Assembly: GCA_029582265.1 (NCBI GenBank)
Contig: CM055827.1
Coordinates: forward strand, 37,037,760-37,101,759
DNA length: 64,000 nucleotides
Source of the DNA: Zoroaster sp. YZ-2022
Lineage: Eukaryota > Echinodermata > Asteroidea > Forcipulatida > Zoroasteridae
Reading direction: 5' to 3'
Shown: one piece after another, positions 50,001 through 61,095 of the stretch
How the letters are laid out: each line of letters opens with the position of its first letter
Position numbering within the stretch: the stretch's first letter is position 1
Program-made: the position numbers and the translations under genes
The notes under the pieces: model-generated
Told to the model about the DNA's origin: nothing
The model's database searches: none
The model's input: the letters and a program-made list of their open reading frames with translations, nothing else

Positions 50001-52578
50001 ACCTGAGAAACAAAGAAAGCCTCACCCAGAGATGGTCAAAGTAAACAAATCTCAGTCTCTCAAGCCACAGACATCTGAACCTCCCAAAGCTCCCTCAATT
50101 GAGAAGAAAACACTGCCAGCTGTGCCATCACTGGTCTCGGTATTAGATATCACACTAGAGCAGAAATTGAGTGATCTACCAACTCAGAAAGTGGAACCAC
50201 CTCTACCAATTGACCATGATTTGCCTAAACCACAGAGACCTGAACGGGTGATGTTACATCAGTCCGAGACTGTGAAAGTCGACAAAACAAGTACACCAAT
50301 ATTAAACAAACACATTACATCAAAGGTGCAAAAGTCAGAGGACTTGAAGTTGCGGAGACCCGAGGTGTTGAAAGTTCCAAAATCTGAGACAGGAACAATG
50401 AGCAGAACAGAATCACCTAAAGTGAAGAGCCCTGGAGTGTCAAGAGTGAAGGGCCACAGTGTATCTAAAGTGAAGGTCCCAGAGGTACCCAAAGTACAGA
50501 AACCTGAGGGGCATAAGCCTCAGAAAATAGAAACACAAAGGATACCACGGACAGATACTCAAAATGTACCAAAGGCTGAGATGCCAAAACCACACAAAAT
50601 GGACACTTCAAAAAGTCAACCATCAGAACTACCCATGAGGCTAAAGCCAAGTGTACCTCATCCAGTGAAGACCCTGAAACCTGAACCAAAAAGTCCTCCA
50701 ACACAAGGATTACAAATGACGGAGATGGAGAAATCCGACACTCTGAAATCACAGAAGACGGTACATCATCCTTCAAAATCAGAAACATCAAAAAGGCAGA
50801 GAATAAAGACAGAGTCAGGACAAACACATAGACCTACAACACCAAAATCACAAATTCCCCCGTTAACCACGCCTGTGAAGCTTGAGAAGTCTACTCCGCC
50901 AGAGCCAAATACCCCCTTGTCACCCAAGTCCGTAATTCCTGCTAAATTAAAAAAGATTGAAGTTTCAGTTAACCAAGCTGATCCTGGTGTAGAGCTGGAT
51001 ACATCAGACACCAGCTTGAAACCAGCAACACGTAAAAAGCCAAGGACACCACCAGCTGCAAAACTTGAATTGTCATTGCTGGACAAACCTATTACGTCTT
51101 CTTCACAAAAGCCAGTAACGCATAAACAGCCAGATGTACCTAACTCCTACATTCCCGACAAAGCCAAGGCCCAAAGGGCTGAAACAGTTACTCCACAAAA
51201 GATAGACACAGACAAACAACACAAACCTTCAACATCTAAATCTCAGAAATCCACAATGCCCAGGTCTCGGAGTTCACCAGGAGCAGCAACACAAGCATCC
51301 ATTAAGCCGTTAAAGGCAGCCTCAATTGAAACACCAACAGTTTCAGACACAGGAGTAACATCTGAGAAAAAGGTTGTATGGGAATCCTTGAAACCCCTTG
51401 AAGTACTAAAGTCTGGAGTGTCTGATCAAGCAGCTGATAGTGAATCTGTAGAAACAGACATTGATGAACTTATAAATGCAGATATTGCAGCGCTGTCAAA
51501 AAAGCAGGGTTTTGAACCACCTACAATAGCAGAAACAATACCCCAGTTGTCTCAGGCTAATACCACTGAATCGAAAGAGAGGAGGTTGGAAAGAGATGAA
51601 AGTTCTCTTCCGAAGAGTTACAGGGAAAAGGATAGTCATCATAGAAAGAGGCATATTGATGGACACAGATCAAGGAGCTCACCGCATAAACATCGTCGCT
51701 CAGACCACAAAAGAGGACCCCCTAATACTGATGGCATTCCAAGTACAGATGAACAGAAGGCTATTACTTCCGAGGCTGTTGTTGGAGACAGCCAACCCCA
51801 CTCCATCTTAACAACATCAACTGGTCTGAAGATAAAGATCAAGGGTCTTTCTAACTCCATGAACAGCGGCAATGGTAACAACGTTAAACAGGAGTCATCA
51901 CCAGACCCCAGACAGACAGGATCACCTGGATTGCTGTTGAAGTTGAATCTGTCAAAGGTGCAGGCGAACTCGGAGCAACCTCCGGAATCAGAAGCTGGGT
52001 CAGACAGGGAGCGATCAAGTAGCCATCGCCAGCATCATCACCATCACCACCGCAAGCACCATAAACACCACCACAAATCAAGAAGTCACCGCAGAGGTGA
52101 AGATGGCAGTGAGTCATATCGAAGGAAACGGTCGCACAGTCGTTCAGACTCGGTGTCCTCAGGTAGAGAAGGTTCCCCTGCAATCTCCTCACCTGCAAAA
52201 AAGAGAGTCCACAGCAATGAGCGTTACTCCAAATCCCAGTCGATTCTCCCTGATAATCAGTCCTTGTTGAGGTTTCCGATGCCACCTTCACATCCAAGCC
52301 AGGCCGGAGCCCCTGGGTACATGGATTTCAACAAGCACAGCCACATGATGTCCCAAGACAACAGTCCAAGCTTGGCATCCACTGGTCAGTTCTCCTACAA
52401 TGCTTCAGGTTTATCACACCATGCACCTCTCACAACAGTCACAGCATTACCATCATCTGAGGGTTTCTCTTTCTACCCCTACAGTCAACCACCACTTCCC
52501 TCAGAGGGACATCCTCCCCCTCCACCACCCCCACTCCCAAACGACGAACAACCTCCTCCCCCGCCACCTCCAATGTGA
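36477..52578 (+). CDS. CCNT1: Cyclin T, regulatory subunit of P-TEFb (CDK9), with greatly expanded C-terminal region
   Basis: Nuclear cyclin that activates CDK9 to phosphorylate the RNA polymerase II CTD and release paused polymerase. Exons: 36477-36628, 38587-38668, 40198-40326, 41368-41428, 42384-42446, 44892-44937, 46561-46651, 47351-47423, 48278-48357, 48880-52578. All phases close: 259 codons then 1232 in the last exon, 1491 residues (human T1/T2 about 730). The cyclin boxes read [91 protein letters not shown] and [19 protein letters not shown]. The last exon keeps the family C-terminal marks in order: [12 protein letters not shown] (near 391), LKIKIKGLS (near 1242), a His-rich tract [15 protein letters not shown] (near 1310) and a Pro-rich tail. 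Between 400 and 1240 it is a Lys/Pro/Ser/Glu-rich, repetitive, presumably disordered region. Human T1 versus T2 identity is not separable; the symbol follows synteny with KANSL2. Confidence 0.95.
37079..37147 (+). repeat. SINE 3'-end fragment
   Basis: CGCCTTGAGCGCCCAGCAGG ... GTGCGCTACAAATC and a (TTA)n tail, matching SINE tails at 13946 and 39065. Confidence 0.7.
37438..38085. mobile_element. TTAA-flanked piggyBac-like MITE, AACCATTTGAA family
   Basis: 648 bp in intron 1 of cyclin T. It starts TTAACCCTCCTACTTC and ends CAGTAGGAGGGTTAA; CCCTCCTAC/GTAGGAGGG is a perfect inverse. The inside has many CCATTTGAAACCATT/GAATGGTTTCAAATGG units in both orientations. Confidence 0.85.
39021..39704. mobile_element. 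TTAA-flanked piggyBac-like MITE carrying a SINE insertion
   Basis: The ends TTAACCCTCCTAC and GTAGGAGGGTTAA are identical to those of the 37438 element, but the interior is unrelated (GGCCACTCC...GGAGTGGCC inverted blocks). A SINE occupies 39065-39428. Confidence 0.8.
39065..39428 (+). repeat. tRNA-derived SINE, near full length
   Basis: A class II tRNA-like head (GTCGAGCGGTTTAG A box, GGGTTCGAATCCC B box, variable arm), then CCTTGAGCAAGACACTTTAC, a body ending CCAGTTTGGTGGATACGTGT, and a (TTA)n tail. It resembles the broad class of marine-animal SINEs with the CTTGAGCAAG core (memory, not searched). Confidence 0.9.
39737..40086 (-). repeat. tRNA-derived SINE, near full length, inverted
   Basis: Reverse-complement relative of 39065-39428: (AAT)n at left, tRNA-like head at right ending near CGACCGTGG in minus sense (CCGCTCGGCCACGAC). 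The two copies face opposite ways only 310 bp apart in intron 2 of cyclin T and could pair in the pre-mRNA. Confidence 0.9.
40917..41197 (+). mobile_element. TTAA-type MITE, GACTGATTTTGACC family, left end truncated
   Basis: Ends TAGGAGGGTTAA at 41197. The interior is colinear with 47926-48213. The left terminus is missing. Confidence 0.7.
41590..42254 (+). repeat. Giant (TTC)n / (GAA)n tract, about 665 bp
   Basis: Roughly 220 triplets in intron 4 of cyclin T with only a handful of interruptions (for example near 41730, 41979, 42086, 42117 and 42152). The sense strand is pure pyrimidine, so H-DNA is possible. Open frames here are artefacts. Confidence 0.98.
43784..43934. mobile_element. MITE remnant with AATTTCATAGAGCTG-type ends
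   Basis: The left part, AAATTCATAGAACTGGTTAG, and the right part, CAGCTCTATGAAATTG, are imperfect inverses. Similar fragments occur near 24090, 29710-29750 and 57170. Confidence 0.45.
46978..47063 (+). repeat. (CT)n microsatellite
   Basis: About 43 CT units in intron 7 of cyclin T followed by CCCCCTCC runs. Confidence 0.97.
47926..48213 (+). mobile_element. TTAA-type MITE, GACTGATTTTGACC family
   Basis: Left end TTAACCCATGTACTAC. The interior matches 40917-41190 closely (AAAGCATTGTCTGRTATTG and CCCCTGTGTGCACATTTG). The right AGGGTTAA end is lost. Intron 8 of cyclin T. Confidence 0.7.
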
Positions 52579-53308
52579 GATGGCCTTACAAATATTCACA
52601 CTTCACACAAAATGAATAGTTACAATTATACAGTTTCCAGTATGGTGATTTCAAGTCAACATTCAGATAATTGGTCAGTTCTGTATATAAATGAATGCAG
52701 TTTTCAAGCTTTTATTATAGAAATTTTGTTTGAACTTTACTCTCATTCTTGAGAGTACATAATTACACTTGTTACCATACAAAAGCTGTGACTGCTTGTA
52801 AAAACAACAATTATCCTCTTGAATATGTATGAATATTTCATTAAAATCCATAAGTATTTTTTAATTTTTTTTTTTTTATGGATTTAGTGAATGAAAGTTC
52901 AGCTAACTTTCATTCTGCCTACTGTATTTGTTTAAAATTACAATGTTTGCATCTTTTTTTACAAGAATATAAAATGCTGGATTTTATTATTTATTTATTT
53001 ACTTTGGTGATTTGAATGATTTGGAAAATGCTGAGAAAATTGTTTAAAAAAAGGGAAAATGTAAAAAAAAAAATAATAATAATAATCTTCATTTTTAACA
53101 TTTACTGCTGTATTTTGAGATGTTATTTTAAACACAGACGAGAGAAAGAAGATTTTCGAGGTCATTCTTAAATTTATAAGGAATATTCGTTTCTGTTGTT
53201 TTCATAGAATTGAACTGCATATCATTTGTAAATAGAAATTATCAGAAAACTTTAGTAATGAATATGATTTTGAAAGAAATGACTTAAGTCTTGCAGATCT
53301 ACTTGTAA

Positions 53309-53314
53309 AATAAA
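53309..53314 (+). terminator. Candidate polyadenylation signal of cyclin T
   Basis: AATAAA about 730 bases after the cyclin T stop. Another hexamer at 54109-54114 is equally possible, so the 3' UTR end is not settled. Confidence 0.3.
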
Positions 53315-55250
53315 ACTTTTCTGTAGATGGCATTTACTCAATTGAAATGAGCCTAGTTATAACTTTTGAGGCAGTGTAGTGATTTCAGTTGATAAATTTG
53401 TGAGTGGAAACTTAACTACAAGGCAAGACTATAATATTATAGTTTTTGAATCTTCAATGTGAAAAATTGAGTGTGATGAGAATTATGATGTGCCCCTTTT
53501 TCTGCCAATAACAAAAATAGATGCACACACTTTAATAATATCCAGCTGTTGTAAGATCATCTTTGACATTCCGTTTCCATTCTTATTTCCAAATTCTTAT
53601 TTGTAGTTATTGAAAACTCAAACGGTTGTAAACCTGTAGCTAATGTCATAGACACTTGGCAGAAAATATTGCTTAGTACATGACTAGGTTACCAGTCAAA
53701 GGTTCATACAACTGATTATGACATTGACCGGTACTCTTGATTTATCTTGCTAAGCAGAAATATTTAATAAGCAAAAGTGTCCGTTATCAAATTTAGTCCG
53801 GCTGGTATTTAAATTCAATTGGCTTATCAGAAGAATTTTACAAGAGAATTGATTTTGGTACCTTGGCAGGCATTGGCATTCTTTGGTGAAATTTAGGAGC
53901 CAGTGCCCGTTGGCCCTTTCATTGAAAAAAACATCAGTTGTCGTTCTTGTTCAATCTTGTTGTTGAGCCTTTTGATAATGAACTTCAAGATTTCATTCTT
54001 TTTGTCTAAAAGTAAAAATATAAATTGTTACCTGTAGGTAATATTTGTGGATGCTTGTCGACTTATTTATAATAATTTTTCAGATTTAGTAGTACTGTTC
54101 AATTTGTGAATAAAGAGTCATGGATGCTTGTTGGAATGTAGCAAATATATAGCTGTCGTATATAACATTAATGATAAGCTCTATATATTTGAAGAATTTC
54201 AGTTAATGCTCGAGATGAATGACAAATTATTGATTAATTGTATGTAACCATTTATTCAAAGTTACTAGAACTTAAAGTACATGTGTAGTTGAAATGTGCT
54301 GTTGATTAGTTCAGTATTATAGATAAATATTTGTTCCTTGATCGAAAAATCAAATCAAATGTAGTTTTTTCTTTTTGATAGTGACTTTATAGAGTTCTTG
54401 TAGATTGAATGTGAGACCCAAATGAGGTAGTACATTTTGTATATTTCTAAATAATTATGTTTAATGTATATAACTACGAAAAAATAATGAATGGAAAAAA
54501 ACGTGTAGTGTATGTTATTGGCAGAGTGTGTGACAGTATGGAGTTAATTATGTCAAAGGAATCAGAGAAATGGGTGGTTGGAATCATTTATTTCAAGTAA
54601 AATGTCTGATAACATTCAAAGATGAAAGATTTGACTCAGTTGTTCATTTAAGTAAGTATTATTTGAGGTGTTTCTGTTCATAAGTTAAGTTTGTTTTGTT
54701 TTAATCTAAAGTAATACTTATTACAGCCACACCTTTGTTGTACAGAATTCACTAAAATGTGAAGTTTTGGACACTTTTTTTGGCCCGGGCAATTTGCATT
54801 TAACAACGTGGAAATGTTCTGACGACAATGTTTGTTATAAGCAAACATATGTCGGTGTAGGGAAATGAATCTTATCAATTATAAGCAACTTGTTGACTTT
54901 AACATGAAATCTCATGAGAATATCAATACTATTTAACAATTGGGCTTACTTGTTCTAAGATTTGGTACCGGATGGTGGTGACTTAATAAGTGATCATGAC
55001 TAAATGATCCTCATAGGTTTACCCAACTGTCCATGTTGGTATCACTTGGGACAGGGATACAAAATAATGCACATTTTGTCATCAACTCATTTTGTTTTTT
55101 CAGTCTTGCCCAGAAGCCCCTTCCCAAAAAATGGGGGGAAGAATATTACATTTGAAGACATCTGGTTCCCAGCAGGGGACCAAGGTACTTACTTCCATAA
55201 ATTAAACTGAAATGCACCCTCAAAATATCCTAGTGATGCTCAAAGGTGGT

Positions 55251-55268
55251 TGGGGGGGGGGGGGGGGG
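55251..55268 (+). repeat. G homopolymer (about 18)
   Basis: Uninterrupted G run; a sequencing-sensitive site and possible G-quadruplex. Shorter runs occur at 26223 and 57867. Confidence 0.85.
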
Positions 55269-57243
55269 TGCATCTAATGCCTCAAGATATGCGATATATC
55301 TCAGTGTTGTAAGCTGTTATTTTCAAGTTAATTGGTACAGTGACTTGTCTTACATTATTTTATTTGTATTGCAAAAAAAAAATGGAAATATTCTTTTTCA
55401 TAATTATATATATTTATATATAAATAAGAAAAGATAATTTACCAAATAACATGTTACATAGTTTCATTTGTGATAACCTTAGGAATTACATGTACCCATT
55501 CAGTTCTCATATATTAATTGCACATTTTACCTTTAACTAAATCTCCAGGTGTTTTTATACACAACAAATGGCAGCTTCATATGTCAAAGCTAGTGTTTGT
55601 CAGAGGTTTGTCAAATACTTAATATACATGTATATTGAAAATCAAAACCATGTTGAGTGTAGTTAATAATGGTTTACTTATACATGTAATAACAGTGTAG
55701 TTAATATTTATCTCCATTAATCTACATGCATATATTTGTACAAGTTTCCTGCTGGTACACAGATCTGATGTACATTATACAATGAATCAGATCAGGTTAA
55801 GGGTCATGGTTGTTCAGTATGCTAAACAGATTAATTCTGCAAGGGGATTTCTCTTATTGTCAGGATTGATTGCAGATTTGAACTATGGATTCTACTTAAG
55901 ATTAGGGTAAATGTTTAAACCATATGGGACTTTAGAACCGATTAATTATAAAGAGAAGGTACAACATTAATAAATACTAGATTATCAAAATAACAAATAA
56001 TTATCTGAAAGGTATATACTTAGTTTAATGTTGGTACAGCTTTCAGACATCATGCTCAAATATTCTGTCTGAAGTGCTTTTATATTGGGAAGAATTGTTT
56101 TGTAGAATTTACAAAAAGTTTGCCTCTGGCAACTTTTTGTAAAACATGAAAACAGATCATTTATTGTGATAAAACTTTCACAGTTTAGTATTATGATATA
56201 TACATATTGAATACTAGAGGGTTAAGACGAGTAGTGTACCAAATATTAATGTTGTACCTTCACTTTCACTTCAAAATGAAAACATTGCAAGACATGAAAA
56301 TAAATTCCCATTAGATTTATAAGATGTCACATTTACCTCCACGCAAGTGAACTAACCCATTATGCAAACATGCAGTATTGTAAATGTTGTAAACAGGAAG
56401 CAGTGGGTTTGTACATACATGGTACATGTCATGAATAACATCAGCATAATAGCTGCTGTGTGTGAAGTCATGTCTGCTGTGATCAGAATGTTATCATATA
56501 CATGTAGGTGCCATTCCTGCATGATTACAAAGGCCATCATGCAAACTAGTCAGCGTCTCTTAAAATAGGAAAGGAAAACATTTTATCTGGTCAAAGCCAG
56601 TGTAAAATGTAATTTTCACCTGTTTTTGAGAGATTGCTTTAGATGTTAAGCCTGGTTCATAAACAAATTTTGACATCATAATACTTAGGCGGAATGATTT
56701 GCAGAAGTTTATATGTGTTCATCTTGTACAAATCATTCATGCGAATCTCTGGTTTTGGCTTTACAATTTGTATTCCCTGCGAGTATGAACTGGCGTTTAC
56801 ATCAATTATTTGTAATGAAAATTTGATGTAGAAATTTGCTAAAATAATATACTGTACATGTGTACAAAGCTGTCCCTTCTATTTGAGACAGTGTTGTTAA
56901 CCATGAATGATGTATATTTGCATTTCTTGATAATTTAGTAACCATTAAGGAAATCCGTGGTTTATGCTGGAGGTTTAGGGATACAGGAAAACGCATGACA
57001 TTATTTTATTTCTCTTTCATTGATCAAGAAAGCACTGTTTAATCATTAATATTTCCTGGTGTCCATTTTATATTGCTGCTATGCTGAACAATTTTTCCTC
57101 AATGTGTTCATGTATTGGCATAAACCAATACACATGTAATCGTCTGTTCTATAATGCTAAGCTTAATTCTCCGTTTAACAGCTCTAAGAAATTGAACAAG
57201 ATTGTGTGGCTGTCTTATGTCCGCCATTAAGGAGACTGATTTG

Positions 57244-57277
57244 AAGATGCTCACATACACATGTATGTGAGCATCTT
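57244..57277. repeat. Perfect palindrome, 15-bp arms, 4-bp loop
   Basis: AAGATGCTCACATAC, ACAT, GTATGTGAGCATCTT. Confidence 0.9.
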
Positions 57278-58661
57278 AAGTTCATAAGCCGTATTTGTAT
57301 ACAGTGTATAAACCTATCTTCTGTTGGGTATTTCATAAGCTGATATTACCCCTTTCGTAGAGGAAATTCATATCATTTGGGATTCTTTAAATCATGATTG
57401 AAAAAATGAGAAAATTGCATGTTACTTTTATTACTTTTTGTTCAGAAGGAATATTCAATAAAATTTAATATGAAACTAAAACTTGTGTATGGATTTCCTG
57501 TTTGCAAGTGATATTGGTGATGTCATGATGTTAATTTGTTGGAAGAAAATCTTGTCTCAGTGGATATGGTTGCCATGATTGGCATTTTGATTAATAGCAC
57601 TGCTTTATATGTGGTAATTGGTAATATTAATTGACATGGCAAACAACCAAGCATAGACAACTCGATTTTCTCAAGTTATCAGTGTTCTTCCTCCTCCACC
57701 CCCTCTCTGCCATATGCATGTATTCATCACTGTCATAATGGATTGAATAACAGGAAAGCAATCTATTTATGGCAATTCATCTTTTTTAAAACATTCACAA
57801 TTTGAGAAGAAAACAAAGTATTTCTGGGGAACAACTTCATGCTCTTGTCTGTGGAGATCAACTCAGGGGGGGGGGGGGAATGTAAACTACACTAAGCTAG
57901 GTCATGAATGCACACTGGTGTATAATCACGTGTATACTGACTTAAGCATGTATGCAGCTTATATACTCACAGTCACAGACGGTATAACTGTTGGGCGGGG
58001 TCATGATCTTAGACCTAGCTGCAAGGGCAGATGGAGGTTGCACCCAAAATATTTTAAAAGATTGACAGCTGTAAAATAAAAACCTGAACTTGTTCCAAGT
58101 ATTTTGTCAACTGCGTAGCCAGCTGTGGTCTTGACTTCTAATAACTTCTTGTTTTTTGTTTATGGGAGGTTATTATTCAAAAATTCAGTCTTTGAGAAGA
58201 ATTCACAGTATATATCCTTCACCATAATGATCTCAAACATTGTCGGAGACAAATATTGCATGTAAAAGTTTAAAAAATAAAAATAAAAAATAAAATAAAA
58301 CTTAACCTAAACCCACCTATGACTAAATTGACGAATGAGAATAGGCCCTATTTGAAATTATAAATAAACAAATTCCTATTTCGATGGGTTTGTGATTTCT
58401 CTGAACTCCTACAACAATTATGTGGTCAAAAAACATCCCAGTTCATGCAGAAATTCTGTTGCCATGGTTAACATTATGCAGATAACATGTTATGGAGAAT
58501 GTACACTTACACACCATCATCTATCAATGTTTCTTTACATTACTGAATGTTAATCTTTCATTCTATGTTAATAAGGGTGTGTCCAAACATATTTGCACTT
58601 TGCACTTTTGTCAATGTTCCAAACAATATTCTGTGTTTTGCCAGAAAAGATGGCTGTGATC

Positions 58662-58854
58662 CAGCGGCGTAGCCATGGGGTCCTGGGGGGGCACGTGCCC
58701 CCCCCCCCAGGTGCTCCCCCCACGAAAAATCCTCATAGTGCCCCAAAAAACAGAAAAGAAAAAGGGAAAAACCCATACTCACTGGGGCCCCCCACTGAAA
58801 AGCAATGCCCCCTGTGCACCCCCCCCCACTGAAAAAGTCCTGGCTACGCCGCTG
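58662..58854. mobile_element. hAT-like MITE, CAGCGGCGTAGCC ends
   Basis: Ends CAGCGGCGTAGCCA and TGGCTACGCCGCTG are inverses. The flanks CTGTGATC and CTGTGGTC match at 7 of 8 bases, an 8-bp target duplication as in hAT elements. The interior is rich in C/G homopolymers. Confidence 0.8.
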
Positions 58855-59669
58855 CTGTGGTCATTTTTACAAGATTTTAATGATTTGTCACCATCTTTAC
58901 ATCAAACCATTTTTAGGTTGTATTTCAATCATTTAAATTTTGTACATATCTCTTGATTCTTACAAAGTATGGATGAATTTACATTTGGACATTGTATACC
59001 AGAAGTGAGTGACTAATTCCAAAACGAGTTTACTGTTACCATCTACACTATTTACTTGTTGGCATACTTCCTGTGAAGAAATACAATCCTAACACAAAAC
59101 ATGTACATGTATTACTGTGTATGACTCTTGGCTATAAATAAGGAAGGCATTATGTGGGAAGGAAATCTTGGCATTCCATTCCAGTTGACTTTTTCTCTCT
59201 TCATTGTAGTTTCCCAATCCTGATGGGACCTTGATGGTGGAAGAATGTTAAGCTAAACCACCCAAAATACTGATCAAATGATGGTTCACTTTCCTTGTAC
59301 AATTCTGGGAATTTCTCAAGAGATATGTACAAATACCAACCCTAGAATGTTTGAACTTATTTCTTTGTGTTGAGAGTATTTGTATTCATTCTAATGTGGA
59401 ATTCTATTTTCTTGTCAAATAATCATTTGGGAAATAATTTTCCAATTTTTACTTGAATGGTACATCTCAGACAGTAATATTTCAAAGGATTTAAAACATC
59501 AATACAATCTGACCAACCTAAGCCATTCACAGAAAGTCATTCATTAGCAGATACCAGATATAATTAAGCTAGTCAGTTTCTACTCAAAGCCAATTTCCAT
59601 ATTTTTGAGGAACATATAATTACCAGACAAGGGAAGCAATCTAGTGAATCCAGAGTACTACAATTAATA

Positions 59670-59872
59670 CATGTTCAAAAGTATTTTGACTTAATCAATA
59701 AGTCCATTTTTATGAAATAAATTTTGGTAAATAAAGTCGAATTTAGAAAAATTGCAATAAAATCATAATTTCTTTCATAAAATTTTTTTCATTAAAATTT
59801 TTTCATTAAAATTAAAATTTATTTCATAAAAATCAGGAAAAGTGGACTTATGTCAAAATACTTTTGAACATG
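59670..59872. mobile_element. Short MITE with perfect terminal inverted repeats
   Basis: CATGTTCAAAAGTATTTTGA at the left is exactly inverted at the right (59852-59872). The interior is AT-rich with repeated TTCATTAAAATT. TA borders the left end. Confidence 0.75.
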
Positions 59873-61095
59873 TTATACACTTATTCTTCCTCGCAGAAAG
59901 ATTTATTTCCTTGCGATTTGGATGGTGAAGTTACTGTGATCGAAAAAAAAAAATTGTTTTAATATGGTTGAACCATTATGCAATAAGGAATGCTTCCACA
60001 TTGCAACATAATCTTAACATTTTAACTTCTGAAAAGAAGATAAGGTTTAACAAAGACATTTAATCAAATGGCAATTTACATGTGTTTATAATAATTTAAT
60101 CATATACCTTTAACATAAATAAATTAAAATTTGTACAAGTAATTATTAAAAATTTGATAAAAATAGATTATATAAATTTACTTTCAAACAGTGGCTGTAA
60201 AGTGGGAGGGACTGTTTATAAACCCCCCATTCCTTATTTGTTTCAATGTGCATATAGAATTATTTTGGCAAGTCATCAATGTCTATTTTTAAATTTTACT
60301 TCCTTCCTTGCTCTCAGGAAAACATATTTATAAGGCACTTCTCTTTCAAATCAAGACAAACACTTAAAACTATTATTGAGAAGGAAGTACAGTAACTCTA
60401 TACATGACTGCACTAGAGTATTGTCACCTATGGATATATTATATTTTGTGTGAATCATTGTTGTACATAGCTATTTTCCTTGTAGAAAGAAAATGAATTA
60501 CTTTCAAATGATATAATTATGGATTGACTAAAGCATTATTGAACAGTCTTAGTGTATCATAATTTGGCCAATATTTATTGGATCATTCTGCATAATTAAT
60601 TTATTTAAAATTACTTTTTGAAAGGCAAAACTAAAATATTATGATATAAATTATATTAGGATTAGGGTCAGGGTAACATAAAGAATACAATTAAATCAAT
60701 TGATGTACAAAGATATAATTTGTTTAAACATTTGTGAACTTTTGATTTCTATCCACAGTGCAACAATTGTACAATTTTTTTTTCATAGATGAAATTATAT
60801 CTTTAGAAAGACAAAGCAGCTTCTGAGATACAATATAAATCAATCACATTAAGCAATTAGCACTTGGTATGTAATATGATATAATGTACAGGACCATTAA
60901 TGCCATGCATTTGATCTACTTTGTAATTATAGCAAATAGACTTGAGCTAATCAGCATGATCACATTCATACAAACACCATGACTATATAATATCCACCCA
61001 ATGCTTTATGGTCTACATGAGTATCACAGAGATTGACAAACCAGATTGCTGTATTCAATTAGATTGCTACACCCTGGCGTTTGGTGATGTACCTT

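Larger units (their letters stand above)
52579..61095. other. Long gene-poor region: cyclin T 3' UTR and intergenic repeats
   Basis: The cyclin T 3' UTR occupies an unknown part of the left side. The rest is AT-rich with no exon chain I could build. It holds a G homopolymer at 55251-55268, a 15-bp-arm palindrome at 57244, a hAT-like MITE at 58662 and a 59670 inverted-repeat element. Two isolated exon-like sites (55104 and 59212) are discussed under rejections. Confidence 0.6.

Noticed and set aside
49234..52297. Several antisense and out-of-frame open frames of 70-181 codons
   Set aside because: Shadows of the 3.7-kb cyclin T last exon, whose frame has clear family motifs.
55104..55184. Exon-like block with polypyrimidine acceptor, open frame (KNITFEDIWFPAGDQ) and GTACTT donor
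   Set aside because: No partner exons with compatible phase were found and the peptide is not recognised; kept only as a site to test with RNA data.
59212..59253. Terminal-exon-like sequence after a strong acceptor (FPNPDGTLMVEEC then stop)
   Set aside because: Very short, phase does not match the 55104 block, no upstream exons; may be chance.
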